Shown here one piece after another: positions 48,633-63,926 of a DNA stretch of 64,000 nucleotides. The stretch is from Bradyrhizobium sp. MOS002 (GTDB taxonomy: Bacteria; Pseudomonadota; Alphaproteobacteria; Rhizobiales; Xanthobacteraceae), in assembly GCF_003020115.1 (NCBI RefSeq), contig NZ_PYFX01000009.1:1-64000 (forward strand). Direction: 5' to 3'. Numbering within the stretch: position 1 is the stretch's first letter; the number at the start of each line of letters is the position of its first letter. Under the pieces are notes generated by a model. It did not search any database. It was given only the letters and a program-made list of their open reading frames with translations, and was not told the origin of the DNA. The position numbers and the translations under genes are program-made.

Positions 48633-49937
48633 TCACTCCACCGCGTACCAGCGCACCAGCCGCGGTGCGGCCCAATCGGTTACGACGGATTCGATCAGCC
48701 ATCGTCCGGGAGAGGCCGCAGCGAATGCGATGCGCTGGGTCTGGCCGGGTTCAACCGCGAGTGTGTCGAGCCAATAGGGCTTCCAGCCGTCGTCGAGCTT
48801 GTCGAGCAGGCGGAAATGGTGGCCGTGGAGGTGGAAGGCGGTGGCGACGGGTGCGGGGTTCTTGAGCGCCAGCACGACCGTGCGGCCGGCCTTGGTGCGA
48901 AAGGCGGGGGCGGAGGACGTCGAGAAGTTTGCGGGCCGTATCCACCCGGCGTCGGCTGCCCCGAGCGCGACATCGAACCGCAGGGCGCCTCTCAGATCGA
49001 GGCGGTCGGGTAGGTCATTCGAAGGGAGCGGCTGTGGTGGCAACAGCGGCGCACGCCGCTCAAGCTTGCCGGAGACCGTCAGGCGGCCGACCTGGCGCGC
49101 CTCCTTGCCGTCATGCAGCAGGAATGCGGCCGATGTGGCCGTATCCACAAGCGTGTCGGCACGTCCGCCGGGGGCCAGCACCAGCGCGCCGTTGCGGGCC
49201 GGGAACGGCTCGGCCGGCTGTCCGTCCAGGGCCATCACCTGGACCTCGTGACTTTCCAATTTGATCGCCAGAACAGAACGTTGCGAGCCATTGATAAAGC
49301 GCAGCCGGAGCCGCTCATTGGCCGCGGCTGAGAGTTCGAATGAAGTCCTGCCGTTGATTGTATAGAGGGGGGAGGTGTCCTTCGGGTCCCGGCCCGGGGC
49401 AAGCGCGGTCCCATCCGGCCGCAGCCGCCATTCCTCGATCAAGATGACCACGTCGCGATCGGCGGCGACCGGGTTGGTCTCGGCGGCTATGAGCGGAAGC
49501 GGGCGCGCAGGCTGCTTCAGGCCGTCCTCGAAGAGCCGGAAGTCGGCGAGCAGGGTTCCCGCGTTTGGCACTGAAATGATTGATGTTTCCGTCGCATCCG
49601 GTGCAGTCGGGGCGCGTCCCCGAAGCGGGTCGGCCGCGGCCGGGCCGCCAAGGCCGTACCAGACTGGTGCAAGCGGGACAGGCAGGCCGTTGCGGAACAC
49701 CACCTCACAGCGGTCGCCACGCTTGAGACGGACATCCCCCAGATGGCTGACGGCGGCCAGCTCCCAGACGGGTGTAGGCGGCTGATCCGGCCTCAGAGCC
49801 AGCGCTGCTGGCCTCGCCTGAAGCGCGAGCTGGGCGGTCACGAGCGGGACCGCGCCGCCCCCCATCAGCCCGGCTGCCGAGGCTCCGAGTCCGGCCAAAA
49901 CCTCGCGCCTCGTCGGGTCGGAGATCATCGTTTTCAT
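48633..49937 (-). CDS. Multicopper-oxidase-like protein with most copper ligands missing
   Basis: The product has 434 residues. A twin-arginine-type signal (TRREVLAGLGASAAG, 9-23) suggests folded export. Three cupredoxin-like domains are visible. The third-domain motif 'HLHGHHF' (369-375) is intact. The first motif, normally HWHG, reads 'PVWYG' (91-95). The second, normally WYHSH, is absent near 'GTLLADFRL' (127-135). The C-terminal HCHxxxH motif reads 'WLIESVVTDW' (413-422), so the type 1 copper Cys is missing. Oxidase activity is unlikely; a structural role, as for SufI/FtsP in divisome stability, is possible. It ends 4 bp from the stop of the previous gene. Confidence 0.85.
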   Translation of the reverse strand: MKTMISDPTRREVLAGLGASAAGLMGGGAVPLVTAQLALQARPAALALRPDQPPTPVWELAAVSHLGDVRLKRGDRCEVVFRNGLPVPLAPVWYGLGGPAAADPLRGRAPTAPDATETSIISVPNAGTLLADFRLFEDGLKQPARPLPLIAAETNPVAADRDVVILIEEWRLRPDGTALAPGRDPKDTSPLYTINGRTSFELSAAANERLRLRFINGSQRSVLAIKLESHEVQVMALDGQPAEPFPARNGALVLAPGGRADTLVDTATSAAFLLHDGKEARQVGRLTVSGKLERRAPLLPPQPLPSNDLPDRLDLRGALRFDVALGAADAGWIRPANFSTSSAPAFRTKAGRTVVLALKNPAPVATAFHLHGHHFRLLDKLDDGWKPYWLDTLAVEPGQTQRIAFAAASPGRWLIESVVTDWAAPRLVRWYAVE

Positions 49938-50089
49938 GGCCGATCCGGACCACGCCGTGCTGGATAAGTCCAGCCGTCGTGCCTAGTTGAAGCCTGCCTC
50001 TATCGGGCCATTTTTTTGCTGCGAACAGGCGGGCACATGCTATAAGCCCGCCGCCCGCGGCATCGCGGCCGGTCTTGATGCAAATTTAC

Positions 50090-50174
50090 GCGGGCGTGGC
50101 GGAACTGGTAGACGCGCTGGATTTAGGTTCCAGTGACGAAAGTTGTGGGGGTTCGAGTCCCTCCGCCCGCACCA
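50090..50174 (+). tRNA. tRNA-Leu (anticodon UAG)
   Basis: Acceptor strands GCGGGCG and CGCCCGC pair. The anticodon arm CTGGA-TTTAGGT-TCCAG gives TAG. A long variable arm (TGACGAAAGTTGTG) marks it as class II. The T-loop is GGTTCGAGTCC-like, and CCA is encoded at the end. Confidence 0.96.
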
Positions 50175-50347
50175 AGCGCTTTCAGCGTTTGCACGGATTA
50201 CGCGATCTGCTCCCGCGCGGATGTTTGTCCGCCGGAAGCCGGTCCGATGAACCACCGGCGTTGAGGCGTTCGCCTCGCGCCGGATCGATTAATGACAGCG
50301 TCCCGACGCATGCGCGCCGGGACCGAACGAGAAGAAGATTGGACACC

Positions 50348-51709
50348 ATGCAGGTCACAGAAACCCTCTCGGAAGGTTTGAAGCGCGAGTTCAAGATCAG
50401 CGTTCCCGCGTCTGATCTCGACGCCAAGGCCGGTGCCAAGCTCGTCGACCTCAAGGACAAGGTCCGCATCAACGGCTTCCGTCCCGGCAAGGTGCCCGTC
50501 ACGCACCTCAAGAAGGTCTATGGCCGCTCGGTGATGGCCGAGACCATCGACCAGACCATCCGCGACACCAACACGCAGCTGTTCTCCGAGCGCGGCTTCC
50601 GCCTTGCGACCGAACCGAAGATCACCATGCCGACCGAGCAGGCCGAGGTCGAGGAGCTGCTCAACGGCAAATCCGATCTGACCTACACGGTTGCGATCGA
50701 AGTGGTGCCGTCGATCGCGCTCGCCGACTTCAAGACCTTCGAGGTCGAGAAGCCCGTCGCCGAAGTCACTGACGCCGACGTCGACGAGGCGATCAAGCGC
50801 ATCGCCGATTCGAACCGCGGCTATGCCGCGAAGGGCGAGGGCGCCAAGGCCGAGTCGGGTGATCGCGTCACCGTCGCCTTCAAGGGTACCATCAACGGCG
50901 AACCCTTCGAGGGCGGCGCCGGCGAGGGCATCCAGGTCGTGATCGGATCCAACACCTTCATCCCCGGCTTCGAAGAGCAGCTCACCGGCATCGCCACCAA
51001 CGAGACCCGCACGCTGAAGGTGGCGTTCCCCAAGAACTACATGAACGACAAGCTCGCCGGCCAGCCGGCCGAGTTCGAGACCACCGCGACGCTGATCGAG
51101 GCGCCGCAGGATATCGCGATCGACGACGAGTTCGCCAAGACGCTCGGCCTCGAATCGCTGGACAAGCTCAAGGAAGCGGCGCGCGAGCGGCTGGTTGCCG
51201 AGTTCGCGACCGCGACGCGCCAGCGCGTCAAGCGCGCGCTGCTCGACCGCCTCGACGAGGCTCATCGCTTCGAGGCTCCGCCCTCGCTGGTCGACGAGGA
51301 GTTCAATCTGATGTGGAACTCGGTGAAGGCCGAGATGGATTCCGCCGGCAAGACCTTCGCCGACGAAGACACCACTGAAGACGTCGCCAAGGAAGAGTAC
51401 CGCAAGATCGCCGACCGCCGCGTGCGGCTCGGCCTCGTGCTCTCCGAGATCGGCGAGAAGAACAAGATCAGCGTCACCGACGACGAGGTCGGCCGTGCCG
51501 TGATCGAGCGGGCGCGCTCGATGCCGGGCCGCGAGAAGGAGGTCTGGGACTATTACCGCAGCAACGCCCAAGCGTTGGCCCAGCTTCGTGCACCGATCTA
51601 TGAGGACAAGGTCGTCGACTTCATCCTCGAGCTCGCCAACGTGACCGAGAAGAAGGTCTCGCGCGACGATCTCTACAAGGACGACGAGGCGGAAAAGACC
51701 GCCGCCTGA
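50348..51709 (+). CDS. tig: Trigger factor
   Basis: From ATG 50348 the product is 453 residues. The N-terminal ribosome-binding domain has 'KVRINGFRPGKVPVTHLKKVYGRSV' (38-62), including the signature FRPGKVP. The middle peptidyl-prolyl isomerase domain (about 150-245) has 'GDRVTVAFKGTINGEPFEGGAGEGIQVVIGSNTFIPGFEEQL'. The C-terminal helical arms form the chaperone cradle. It binds nascent chains at the ribosome exit. It precedes clpP and clpX, the usual order. Confidence 0.97.
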   Translation: MQVTETLSEGLKREFKISVPASDLDAKAGAKLVDLKDKVRINGFRPGKVPVTHLKKVYGRSVMAETIDQTIRDTNTQLFSERGFRLATEPKITMPTEQAEVEELLNGKSDLTYTVAIEVVPSIALADFKTFEVEKPVAEVTDADVDEAIKRIADSNRGYAAKGEGAKAESGDRVTVAFKGTINGEPFEGGAGEGIQVVIGSNTFIPGFEEQLTGIATNETRTLKVAFPKNYMNDKLAGQPAEFETTATLIEAPQDIAIDDEFAKTLGLESLDKLKEAARERLVAEFATATRQRVKRALLDRLDEAHRFEAPPSLVDEEFNLMWNSVKAEMDSAGKTFADEDTTEDVAKEEYRKIADRRVRLGLVLSEIGEKNKISVTDDEVGRAVIERARSMPGREKEVWDYYRSNAQALAQLRAPIYEDKVVDFILELANVTEKKVSRDDLYKDDEAEKTAA

Positions 51710-52015
51710 GGGCCCCAGGAGGGCCTTTAGGACAGCCTTGCATTAAGGATGATCAGCGAAGAGGTCGAGCTAGCCAGGTGGCCGGCTGGGCCTCTTTGTA
51801 CGAATCAGCTTCAACTGCCCTACGGATTAAGCCTTAATTCGCTCCGCACTTGTCAGGCGCGAATTGGGCTATATCTGTCGCTACGCCTTCTGCTTCCATC
51901 AAGTCCTTCTGCCAAGTTCCTGCATCACGGGACGTCCATCGGCCTTCCGGCAGATCCAGCCCCGACTGGCAGCCGGGACTGGCGATGTCCGCCTCTTCAA
52001 AACCCTAGGTGACTC
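51710..52015. other. tig-clpP intergenic region
   Basis: A weak hairpin GGCCC-cagga-GGGCC followed by TTT lies at about 51711-51727 and could terminate tig. The rest holds no gene I can support. It probably contains the clpP promoter, as the gap is long. Confidence 0.45.
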
Positions 52016-52651
52016 ATGCGCGATCCGGTTGAAACCTACATGAACCTCGTGCCCATGGTGGTCGAGCAGACCAACCGTGGCGAGCGCGCCTACGACATTT
52101 TCTCGCGCCTTCTGAAAGAACGCATCATCTTCCTGACCGGGCCGGTCGAGGACGGCATGTCGACGCTGATCGTCGCACAGCTGTTGTTCCTTGAGGCGGA
52201 AAATCCGAAGAAGGAGATCTCGATGTACATCAACTCGCCCGGCGGCGTGGTGACGTCGGGCCTCGCGATCTACGACACCATGCAGTTCATTCGCCCGCCG
52301 GTCTCGACGCTGTGCACGGGCCAGGCCGCCTCGATGGGTTCGCTGCTGCTCTGCGCCGGCGAGAAGGACATGCGCTTCTCGCTGCCGAACGCGCGCATCA
52401 TGGTGCATCAGCCCTCCGGCGGCTTCCAGGGCCAGGCCACCGACATCATGCTGCACGCCCAGGAAATCCTGAACCTGAAGAAGCGGCTCAACGAGATCTA
52501 CGTGAAGCACACCGGCCAGACCTACAAGGCGATCGAGGACGCGCTGGAACGCGACAAGTTCCTGACCGCGAGCGACGCCAAGGAGTTCGGCCTGGTCGAC
52601 AAGGTCATCGACAAGCGTGCCGAAGAGGCCGCGTCGGCGAAGACCCCGTAG
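52016..52651 (+). CDS. clpP: ClpP protease proteolytic subunit
   Basis: The product has 211 residues. The catalytic Ser106 lies in 'LCTGQAASMGSLLL' and His131 in 'RIMVHQPSGG'. 'YINSPGGVVTSGLAIYDTMQ' and 'GFQGQATDIMLHAQEIL' are typical. It forms two heptameric rings that degrade unfolded or tagged proteins fed by ClpX or ClpA. Here it is followed by clpX. Confidence 0.97.
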   Translation: MRDPVETYMNLVPMVVEQTNRGERAYDIFSRLLKERIIFLTGPVEDGMSTLIVAQLLFLEAENPKKEISMYINSPGGVVTSGLAIYDTMQFIRPPVSTLCTGQAASMGSLLLCAGEKDMRFSLPNARIMVHQPSGGFQGQATDIMLHAQEILNLKKRLNEIYVKHTGQTYKAIEDALERDKFLTASDAKEFGLVDKVIDKRAEEAASAKTP

Positions 52652-53092
52652 CACTACTGTGGCGGCAATCCCTCTGGGATCGCCGGCACTATCAGGGAGC
52701 GTTCACGTTAAGAACACGTGCGCGCGTCGCAAAACGCAGTTTTGCGCCCTGCGACAGGCAGAAAGTTCCGCTTTCGTGCTTGTTTTTCGTGGCAATCCAG
52801 CAACGCCGGGGTGATTTCGACCACTTCGCCCGTGCCAAGACCGGAAATCACGGTATTGTCACGGGTAGCCGGCGCCCCCCGATTAGCGAATTCTTGATAG
52901 TCGGGTGACAGCATGGTTCGCTACGACTGATCGGCTATGATCGCGGAGAATCGAGTGACCGTGATTCGCACGGCATGTAACGCGTAGGGTCTTTTTTGGT
53001 ACGGAATTTGCTCTATTTGAAAGACTGTACCGGCTGTCGTGCCGGAATAGGGCGATCGAGCGGACGGGATCGAACCGCGGACGGAGACATGA
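52652..53092. other. clpP-clpX intergenic region
   Basis: The 441 bases contain no gene I can support. A perfect dyad CGCAAAAC-GCA-GTTTTGCG lies at 52728-52746. A second dyad pairs 'GTACGG' type bases near 53018 and 53028. The last 150 bases are moderately AT-rich and probably contain the clpX promoter. Unusually long for a gap that often carries only one promoter. Confidence 0.4.
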
Positions 53093-54364
<1,272 letters not shown>

Positions 54365-54687
54365 TCTGCGGCGCTGGAACGCTCCAATCGTCTCCTCAAG
54401 TAAGGGCTGCGGAGAATATCTCCGCAGCCGGTGTTGCGTCGCTTATTTGCGTGCGTAAGCGCCTGATGGCGCGCGTCTTTCAATGACTTGACACCCCCCG
54501 GGTCGATAGCCACCTAATGTCGGCGGCGAGCAAAAATTCTCTTCAAGATTCGCCTCAGTTCCGATTCGGCAAACCGGTCCAACCTCAAAAGGACCGGCCG
54601 GTTTTGCGGATCACCTCGGCACCTTGTGGCGGTTGCGCATGAGCATGGCGGGCTGCGTGCAAGGGGGCAAAGCAAAAGGAAAAGGCC
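54365..54687. promoter_or_regulatory. clpX-lon intergenic region with hairpin and possible heat-shock promoter
   Basis: A strong hairpin GGCTGCGGAGA/TCTCCGCAGCC lies at 54405-54429 and probably ends clpX, although T-residues after it are few. CTTGACA at 54487-54493 with CCTAAT at 54513-54518 (19-bp spacer) resembles the RpoH (sigma-32) type, as expected for lon. This match is by eye and weak. Confidence 0.5.
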
Positions 54688-57111
<2,424 letters not shown>

Positions 57112-57134
57112 GATCGCAGCTCGAAAAAGATGAT

Positions 57135-57162
57135 AAAACGGCGCCTTCGGGCGCCGTTTTTG
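57135..57162 (+). terminator. Terminator after lon
   Basis: AAAACGGCGCC and GGCGCCGTTTTT form a stem with loop TTCG, followed by T residues. Confidence 0.92.
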
Positions 57163-57176
57163 TTTGGGGGCAGCGG

Positions 57177-57590
57177 ATGACGACAATGCACATTGATGGG
57201 CAATGCCATTGCGGCCAGATCACCTTTGAAGCCGAGGTCGACCCGGAGACGGTGTCGGTCTGCCACTGCACCGATTGCCAGACGCTGACCGGCTCGCCGT
57301 TCCGGGTGACGGCCGTCTGTTCCGGCGCCGATGTCCGCCTGACCGGCGGCACGCCCAGGATCTACGGCAAGCGCGGCGACAACGGCCGGATGCGCTTCCA
57401 ACATTTTTGCGCCGACTGCGGTTCCCCGCTGTTCACGAGCGGCGAGGGCGACCAGGCCGCCGATTGGGGCATCCGCTGGGGCAGCATCCGCCAGCGCGAC
57501 AAATTGCGGCCGGTCAGGCAGATCTGGTGCCAGTCGGCGGCGGTATGGATCGACGCGGTGCCATTGCTGCCGGGGAGGCCGGGGGATTGA
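57177..57590 (+). CDS. GFA-family (glutathione-dependent formaldehyde-activating-like) protein
   Basis: The product has 137 residues. The zinc-binding signature is 'GQCHCGQITFEAEVDPETVSVCHCTDCQTLTGSPFRV' (8-44), then 'FCADCGSPLF'. The seven Cys fit the two-zinc GFA domain. True Gfa enzymes add formaldehyde to glutathione, but many members have unknown activity. ATG 57177 lies right after the lon terminator, preceded by GGGGGCAGCGG. Confidence 0.87.
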   Translation: MTTMHIDGQCHCGQITFEAEVDPETVSVCHCTDCQTLTGSPFRVTAVCSGADVRLTGGTPRIYGKRGDNGRMRFQHFCADCGSPLFTSGEGDQAADWGIRWGSIRQRDKLRPVRQIWCQSAAVWIDAVPLLPGRPGD

Positions 57591-57653
57591 GGCCCAGGAA
57601 GTGGAGTTCCGCGCTTGCCCGTTCGGGGCCGGTGGGGATAAAGAAGCGGCGAG

Positions 57654-57730
57654 GGGCGGTTAGCTCAGCTGGTTAGAGCATCTCGTTTACACCGAGAGGG
57701 TCCGCGGTTCGAATCCGTGACCGCCCACCA
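57654..57730 (+). tRNA. tRNA-Val (anticodon UAC)
   Basis: Acceptor strands GGGCGGT and ACCGCCC pair. The anticodon arm TCTCG-TTTACAC-CGAGA gives TAC. D-loop TAGCTCAGCTGGTTAGAGCA and T-loop GGTTCGAATCC are standard, and CCA is encoded. Confidence 0.97.
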
Positions 57731-57799
57731 GCCCTTGTTCGCGTCGCGGGCGATGGCTTCGCAGGCCAGCCCAAGCGGGCCGCCGAACGGGAGGCCCTG

Positions 57800-58660
57800 A
57801 TGCAACAGCCCAGCGGACACGAATCCAACGCCGACCAGATCGCTTACTGGAACGGCCCCAGCGGGCAGCGCTGGGCCGATCGCCATGCGGCGCAGGAGAG
57901 CCTGCTCGGACCCATTGCCGATGTGCTGATCGACCGCGCCAGGCCGAAGCCGGGCGAGCGTGTCCTCGACGTCGGTTGCGGCTCCGGTGCGACGACGTTC
58001 GCGTTCGCGAAGGCGGTCGCGCCTGATGGCTTCGCACTCGGGCTCGACGTCTCCGAACCGATGCTGTCGCAGGCGCGCGCGTTTGCGCCAAAAGGCCTGC
58101 CGCTGGATTTCGTGCTGGCGGATGCGACGGTGCATCCGTTCGAGCCGGCGAGTTTTGACCTGCTGGCCTCGCGGTTCGGCGTGATGTTCTTCGCTGATCC
58201 CATTGCGTCTTTCACCAACCTCCGCCGCGCGCTGAAGCCGACGGGCCGGCTGGCATTTGCCTGCTGGCGCGAGCCGAAGGAAAATCCCTGGATGATGGCG
58301 CCGTTGATGGCGGTCTACAAACATGTGCCCAAGATGCCGCCGGTCGGGCCGGAAGAGCCGGGCCCGTTCGCGTTCGCCGCGGAAGAGCGCGTGACGCGCA
58401 TCCTGAACGGCGCGGGCTTCGTCGACGTCGCGATGGAGCCGCACAATCTCGCGATGGATGTCGCAATCGGTGGCGGGCTCGATGCCGCGGTCGAGGGCTC
58501 GCTCCAGATCGGCCCGGCCAGCCGTGCGCTGCAGGGCCATCCGCCGGAGACGTATGCCGCGGCAAAAGCCTCGATCCGCGATATGCTCACGCCGTTTCTG
58601 AAGGGGCAGAGCGTGGCGCTTCAGGGCGCGATCTGGATCGTGACGGCGAAGGCGGTGTAG
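57800..58660 (+). CDS. Class I SAM-dependent methyltransferase
   Basis: The product has 286 residues. Motif I is 'VLDVGCGSGATTFAFAKAV' (about 55-73), with 'GLDVSEPMLSQAR' as motif II and 'PFEPASFDLLASRFGVMFFADPIASFTNLRRALKPTGRLAFACWRE' as motifs III and IV. These resemble the ubiquinone/menaquinone-type methyltransferases. The N-terminus 'IAYWNGPSGQRWADRH' is typical of a group of small-molecule methyltransferases with unknown substrate. It begins 69 bp after the tRNA-Val and is probably a separate transcript. Confidence 0.9.
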   Translation: MQQPSGHESNADQIAYWNGPSGQRWADRHAAQESLLGPIADVLIDRARPKPGERVLDVGCGSGATTFAFAKAVAPDGFALGLDVSEPMLSQARAFAPKGLPLDFVLADATVHPFEPASFDLLASRFGVMFFADPIASFTNLRRALKPTGRLAFACWREPKENPWMMAPLMAVYKHVPKMPPVGPEEPGPFAFAAEERVTRILNGAGFVDVAMEPHNLAMDVAIGGGLDAAVEGSLQIGPASRALQGHPPETYAAAKASIRDMLTPFLKGQSVALQGAIWIVTAKAV

Positions 58661-58683
58661 GCGTCGGCGGAGCTCTCTCCAAG

Positions 58684-58767
58684 GTCATTGCGAGCGCAGC
58701 GAAGCAATCCAGACTGTCGCCGCGGAGACAGCCTGGATTGCTTCGTCGCTTCGCTCCTCGCAATGAC
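58684..58767. repeat. Interspersed palindromic repeat, family D copy 2
   Basis: The left arm GTCATTGCGAGCGCAGCGAAG leads to CAATCCAG and the right arm is CTGGATTGCTTCGTCGCTTCG followed by CTCCTCGCAATGAC. It is the reversed-orientation partner of the copy at 34276-34360, since the longer arm is now on the right. Confidence 0.85.
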
Positions 58768-58790
58768 GACCTGGAGGGAGCCGTGACCGC

Positions 58791-59744
58791 TCACACCACG
58801 TCATCCGGCGCCAGCGCGCAGCCATTGTCCGGATGCGTCTCGACCTGAAGGGTGGTGTGGCCGATGCGGTGGGAGCTCTTCAGCATCTGCGCCGTCTCCA
58901 TCAGGAAGGCATCGCCGGCGCCGGTGGGCATGACGAGGTGGCAGGTCAGCGCCGTCTCGGTGGTCGAGATCGGCCAGACGTGGAGATCGTGGATCGCCGA
59001 CACGCCAGGACGTGCCAGCAGGAACACCCTGATCGCGGCAATGTCGGTGCCCCTGGGCGCTGCCGCCATCGACATGTCGATGGAGCCGCGCAGCAGGCTG
59101 GTGGTGCTCCAGAGGATGGTGGCGCAGATGATGAGGCTGGTGACGGGATCGAGCCAGAGCCAGCCGGTCCAGATGATCAGCGCCGCCGAGATGACGACGC
59201 CGAGCGAGACCGCGGCGTCGGCTGCCATGTGCAGATAGGCGCCTTCGATGTTGATGTCGTCCTTGCGTCCGCGCGCGAACAGCATGGCCGTAAAACCGTT
59301 GATGAGGATGCCGATACCGGCGATGACCATCACGGTGATGCCGGCGACGGGCTCCGGTTCGCGCAAGCGCAAAAACGCCTCCCAGCCGATCGCGCCGGTC
59401 GCGACCAGCAGGAACACCGCGTTCGCCAGCGCCGCCAGGATGGTGGAGGCGCGCAGGCCATAGGTGAAGCGGCCGCTGGGCGCGCGCCGCGCCGCGATCG
59501 ATGCGCACCAGGCCACGACCAGGCCGAGCACGTCGGAAAGATTATGGCCGGCGTCGGCAAGCAGGGCCGTGGAGTTGCCGATATAGCCGTAGACGGCCTC
59601 GGCCACGACCAGCGCCGTGTTGAGCGAAATGCCGATCGCAAACGCCTTGCCGAAACTGGCGGGCGCATGGACATGCGCGTGGCCAGGACCATGATCGTGA
59701 CTGTGATCGTGGTGATGATGACCGTGATGGTCGTGGCTGCCCAA
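58791..59744 (-). CDS. Cation diffusion facilitator (CzcD-like) metal exporter
   Basis: The product has 317 residues. The N-terminus is strikingly His/Asp-rich (14 His among the first 26 residues, with a run of HHHH). Six membrane segments follow, with metal ligands D64, H67, D71 in 'LLADAGHNLSD' and H172, D176 in 'YLHMAADAAVS'. The C-terminal cytoplasmic domain has 'AIHDLHVWPISTTETALTCHLVMP'. It exports zinc, cobalt or cadmium from the cytoplasm to the periplasm in exchange for protons. It lies 2 bp after the RND pump gene on the same strand. Confidence 0.93.
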   Translation of the reverse strand: MGSHDHHGHHHHDHSHDHGPGHAHVHAPASFGKAFAIGISLNTALVVAEAVYGYIGNSTALLADAGHNLSDVLGLVVAWCASIAARRAPSGRFTYGLRASTILAALANAVFLLVATGAIGWEAFLRLREPEPVAGITVMVIAGIGILINGFTAMLFARGRKDDINIEGAYLHMAADAAVSLGVVISAALIIWTGWLWLDPVTSLIICATILWSTTSLLRGSIDMSMAAAPRGTDIAAIRVFLLARPGVSAIHDLHVWPISTTETALTCHLVMPTGAGDAFLMETAQMLKSSHRIGHTTLQVETHPDNGCALAPDDVV

Positions 59745-59746
59745 TT

Positions 59747-62948
<3,202 letters not shown>

Positions 62949-62956
<8 letters not shown>

Positions 62957-63926
62957 GCTCGGCCTCGCCTTTGCCCATCTCCGCCTTCACGACGAAGCTG
63001 TTTTCCGCGACGTAATGCTCGCCGGCCGATAGACCGGCCCTGATCTCGACATGGCGCGGGTCGGAGTCGCCGAGCTCCACCGGGCGTGCCTCGATCTTGT
63101 CGCCGTCCTCGCGGACGAACACGATGGTTCTGTTCTCCAGAGTCTGGATCGCGCTTCGGCGCACGGCGACCGCGACGTTGCGTGCGGCGAGGATCAACCG
63201 TGCCGTGACGAACAGGCCGGGACGCAAGCGTCCGTCCGGATTTGGCAGCACCACGCGCGCCAGCGCGGTCTGGGTCTCGCTGCTGCCGATCGGGGCCATG
63301 TAGGAGATGGTGCCCTTGATCTCGCCGCGGCCGTCGTCGGGATCGATCAGCACCTCGTCGTTGAGGCGAACGCGCCGCAGATCCTGCCGATAGATCGACA
63401 GCTCGACCCAGATGGTGGAGAGGTCGGCGACGACGAAGGCCGGCTTCTGCTCGGAGGCGTATTCGCCGAGCGAGATCTGCCGCTCGATGATGGTGCCGGC
63501 AATCGGCGCCTTGAGCTCGTAGACGGTGAGGCTCTGGTTGCTCTCGATCGCGGCGAGCAGATCGTCCTTGCCGACCTTGTCGCCGATGCGCTTCTGGATC
63601 GATTTGGCGACGCCGGGAAAGCGCGGCGTCACCTGCACCACGGCTTCCTGGTTGGCGCGCAGGATGCCGTTGAAGGCGAGCGTGTCGGTCAGCGTGACGC
63701 TCGCGGCTTCCGCCAGCGTCACGCCTGCGGCTGCAAGCTTGACGTCGGAGATGCGGATCCGGTCCGCGCCATGCTCGTCCTGCTCGACATGATCATTGGG
63801 CTTCTCCGGCTTCTTCTCTGCGGCGTGTTCGGCATGCTCGACCTTGGCCGGGCCGAGCAGGGAATAGCCGTAAGCGCCGAGTACGGCGGCAACGAATGCG
63901 ACGAGGATGGTGGAGGATGTCTTCAT
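62949..63926 (-). CDS. czcB: Membrane fusion protein of the metal efflux system (CzcB-like)
   Basis: The product has 325 residues. An N-terminal membrane segment ('TILVAFVAAVLGAYGYSLLG', 5-24) precedes a Lys/His/Glu-rich linker ('VEHAEHAAEKKPEKPNDHVEQDEHGADRI'). The lipoyl/barrel domains follow: 'LAFNGILRANQEAVVQVTPRFPGVAKSIQKRIGDKVGKDDLLAAIESNQSLTVYELKAPIAGTIIERQISLGEYA'. The protein links the RND pump to the outer-membrane channel in the periplasm. The His-rich linker may bind metal. It shares ATGA with the outer-membrane factor upstream. Confidence 0.93.

Noticed and set aside
50040..50255. Minus-strand open frame across 50040-50255
   Set aside because: It is the antisense of the tRNA-Leu gene (peptide GRRDSNPHN), a known artefact.
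51749..52012. 87-codon frame between tig and clpP
   Set aside because: No recognisable protein character, and it ends 3 bp before clpP in a region expected to be untranslated.
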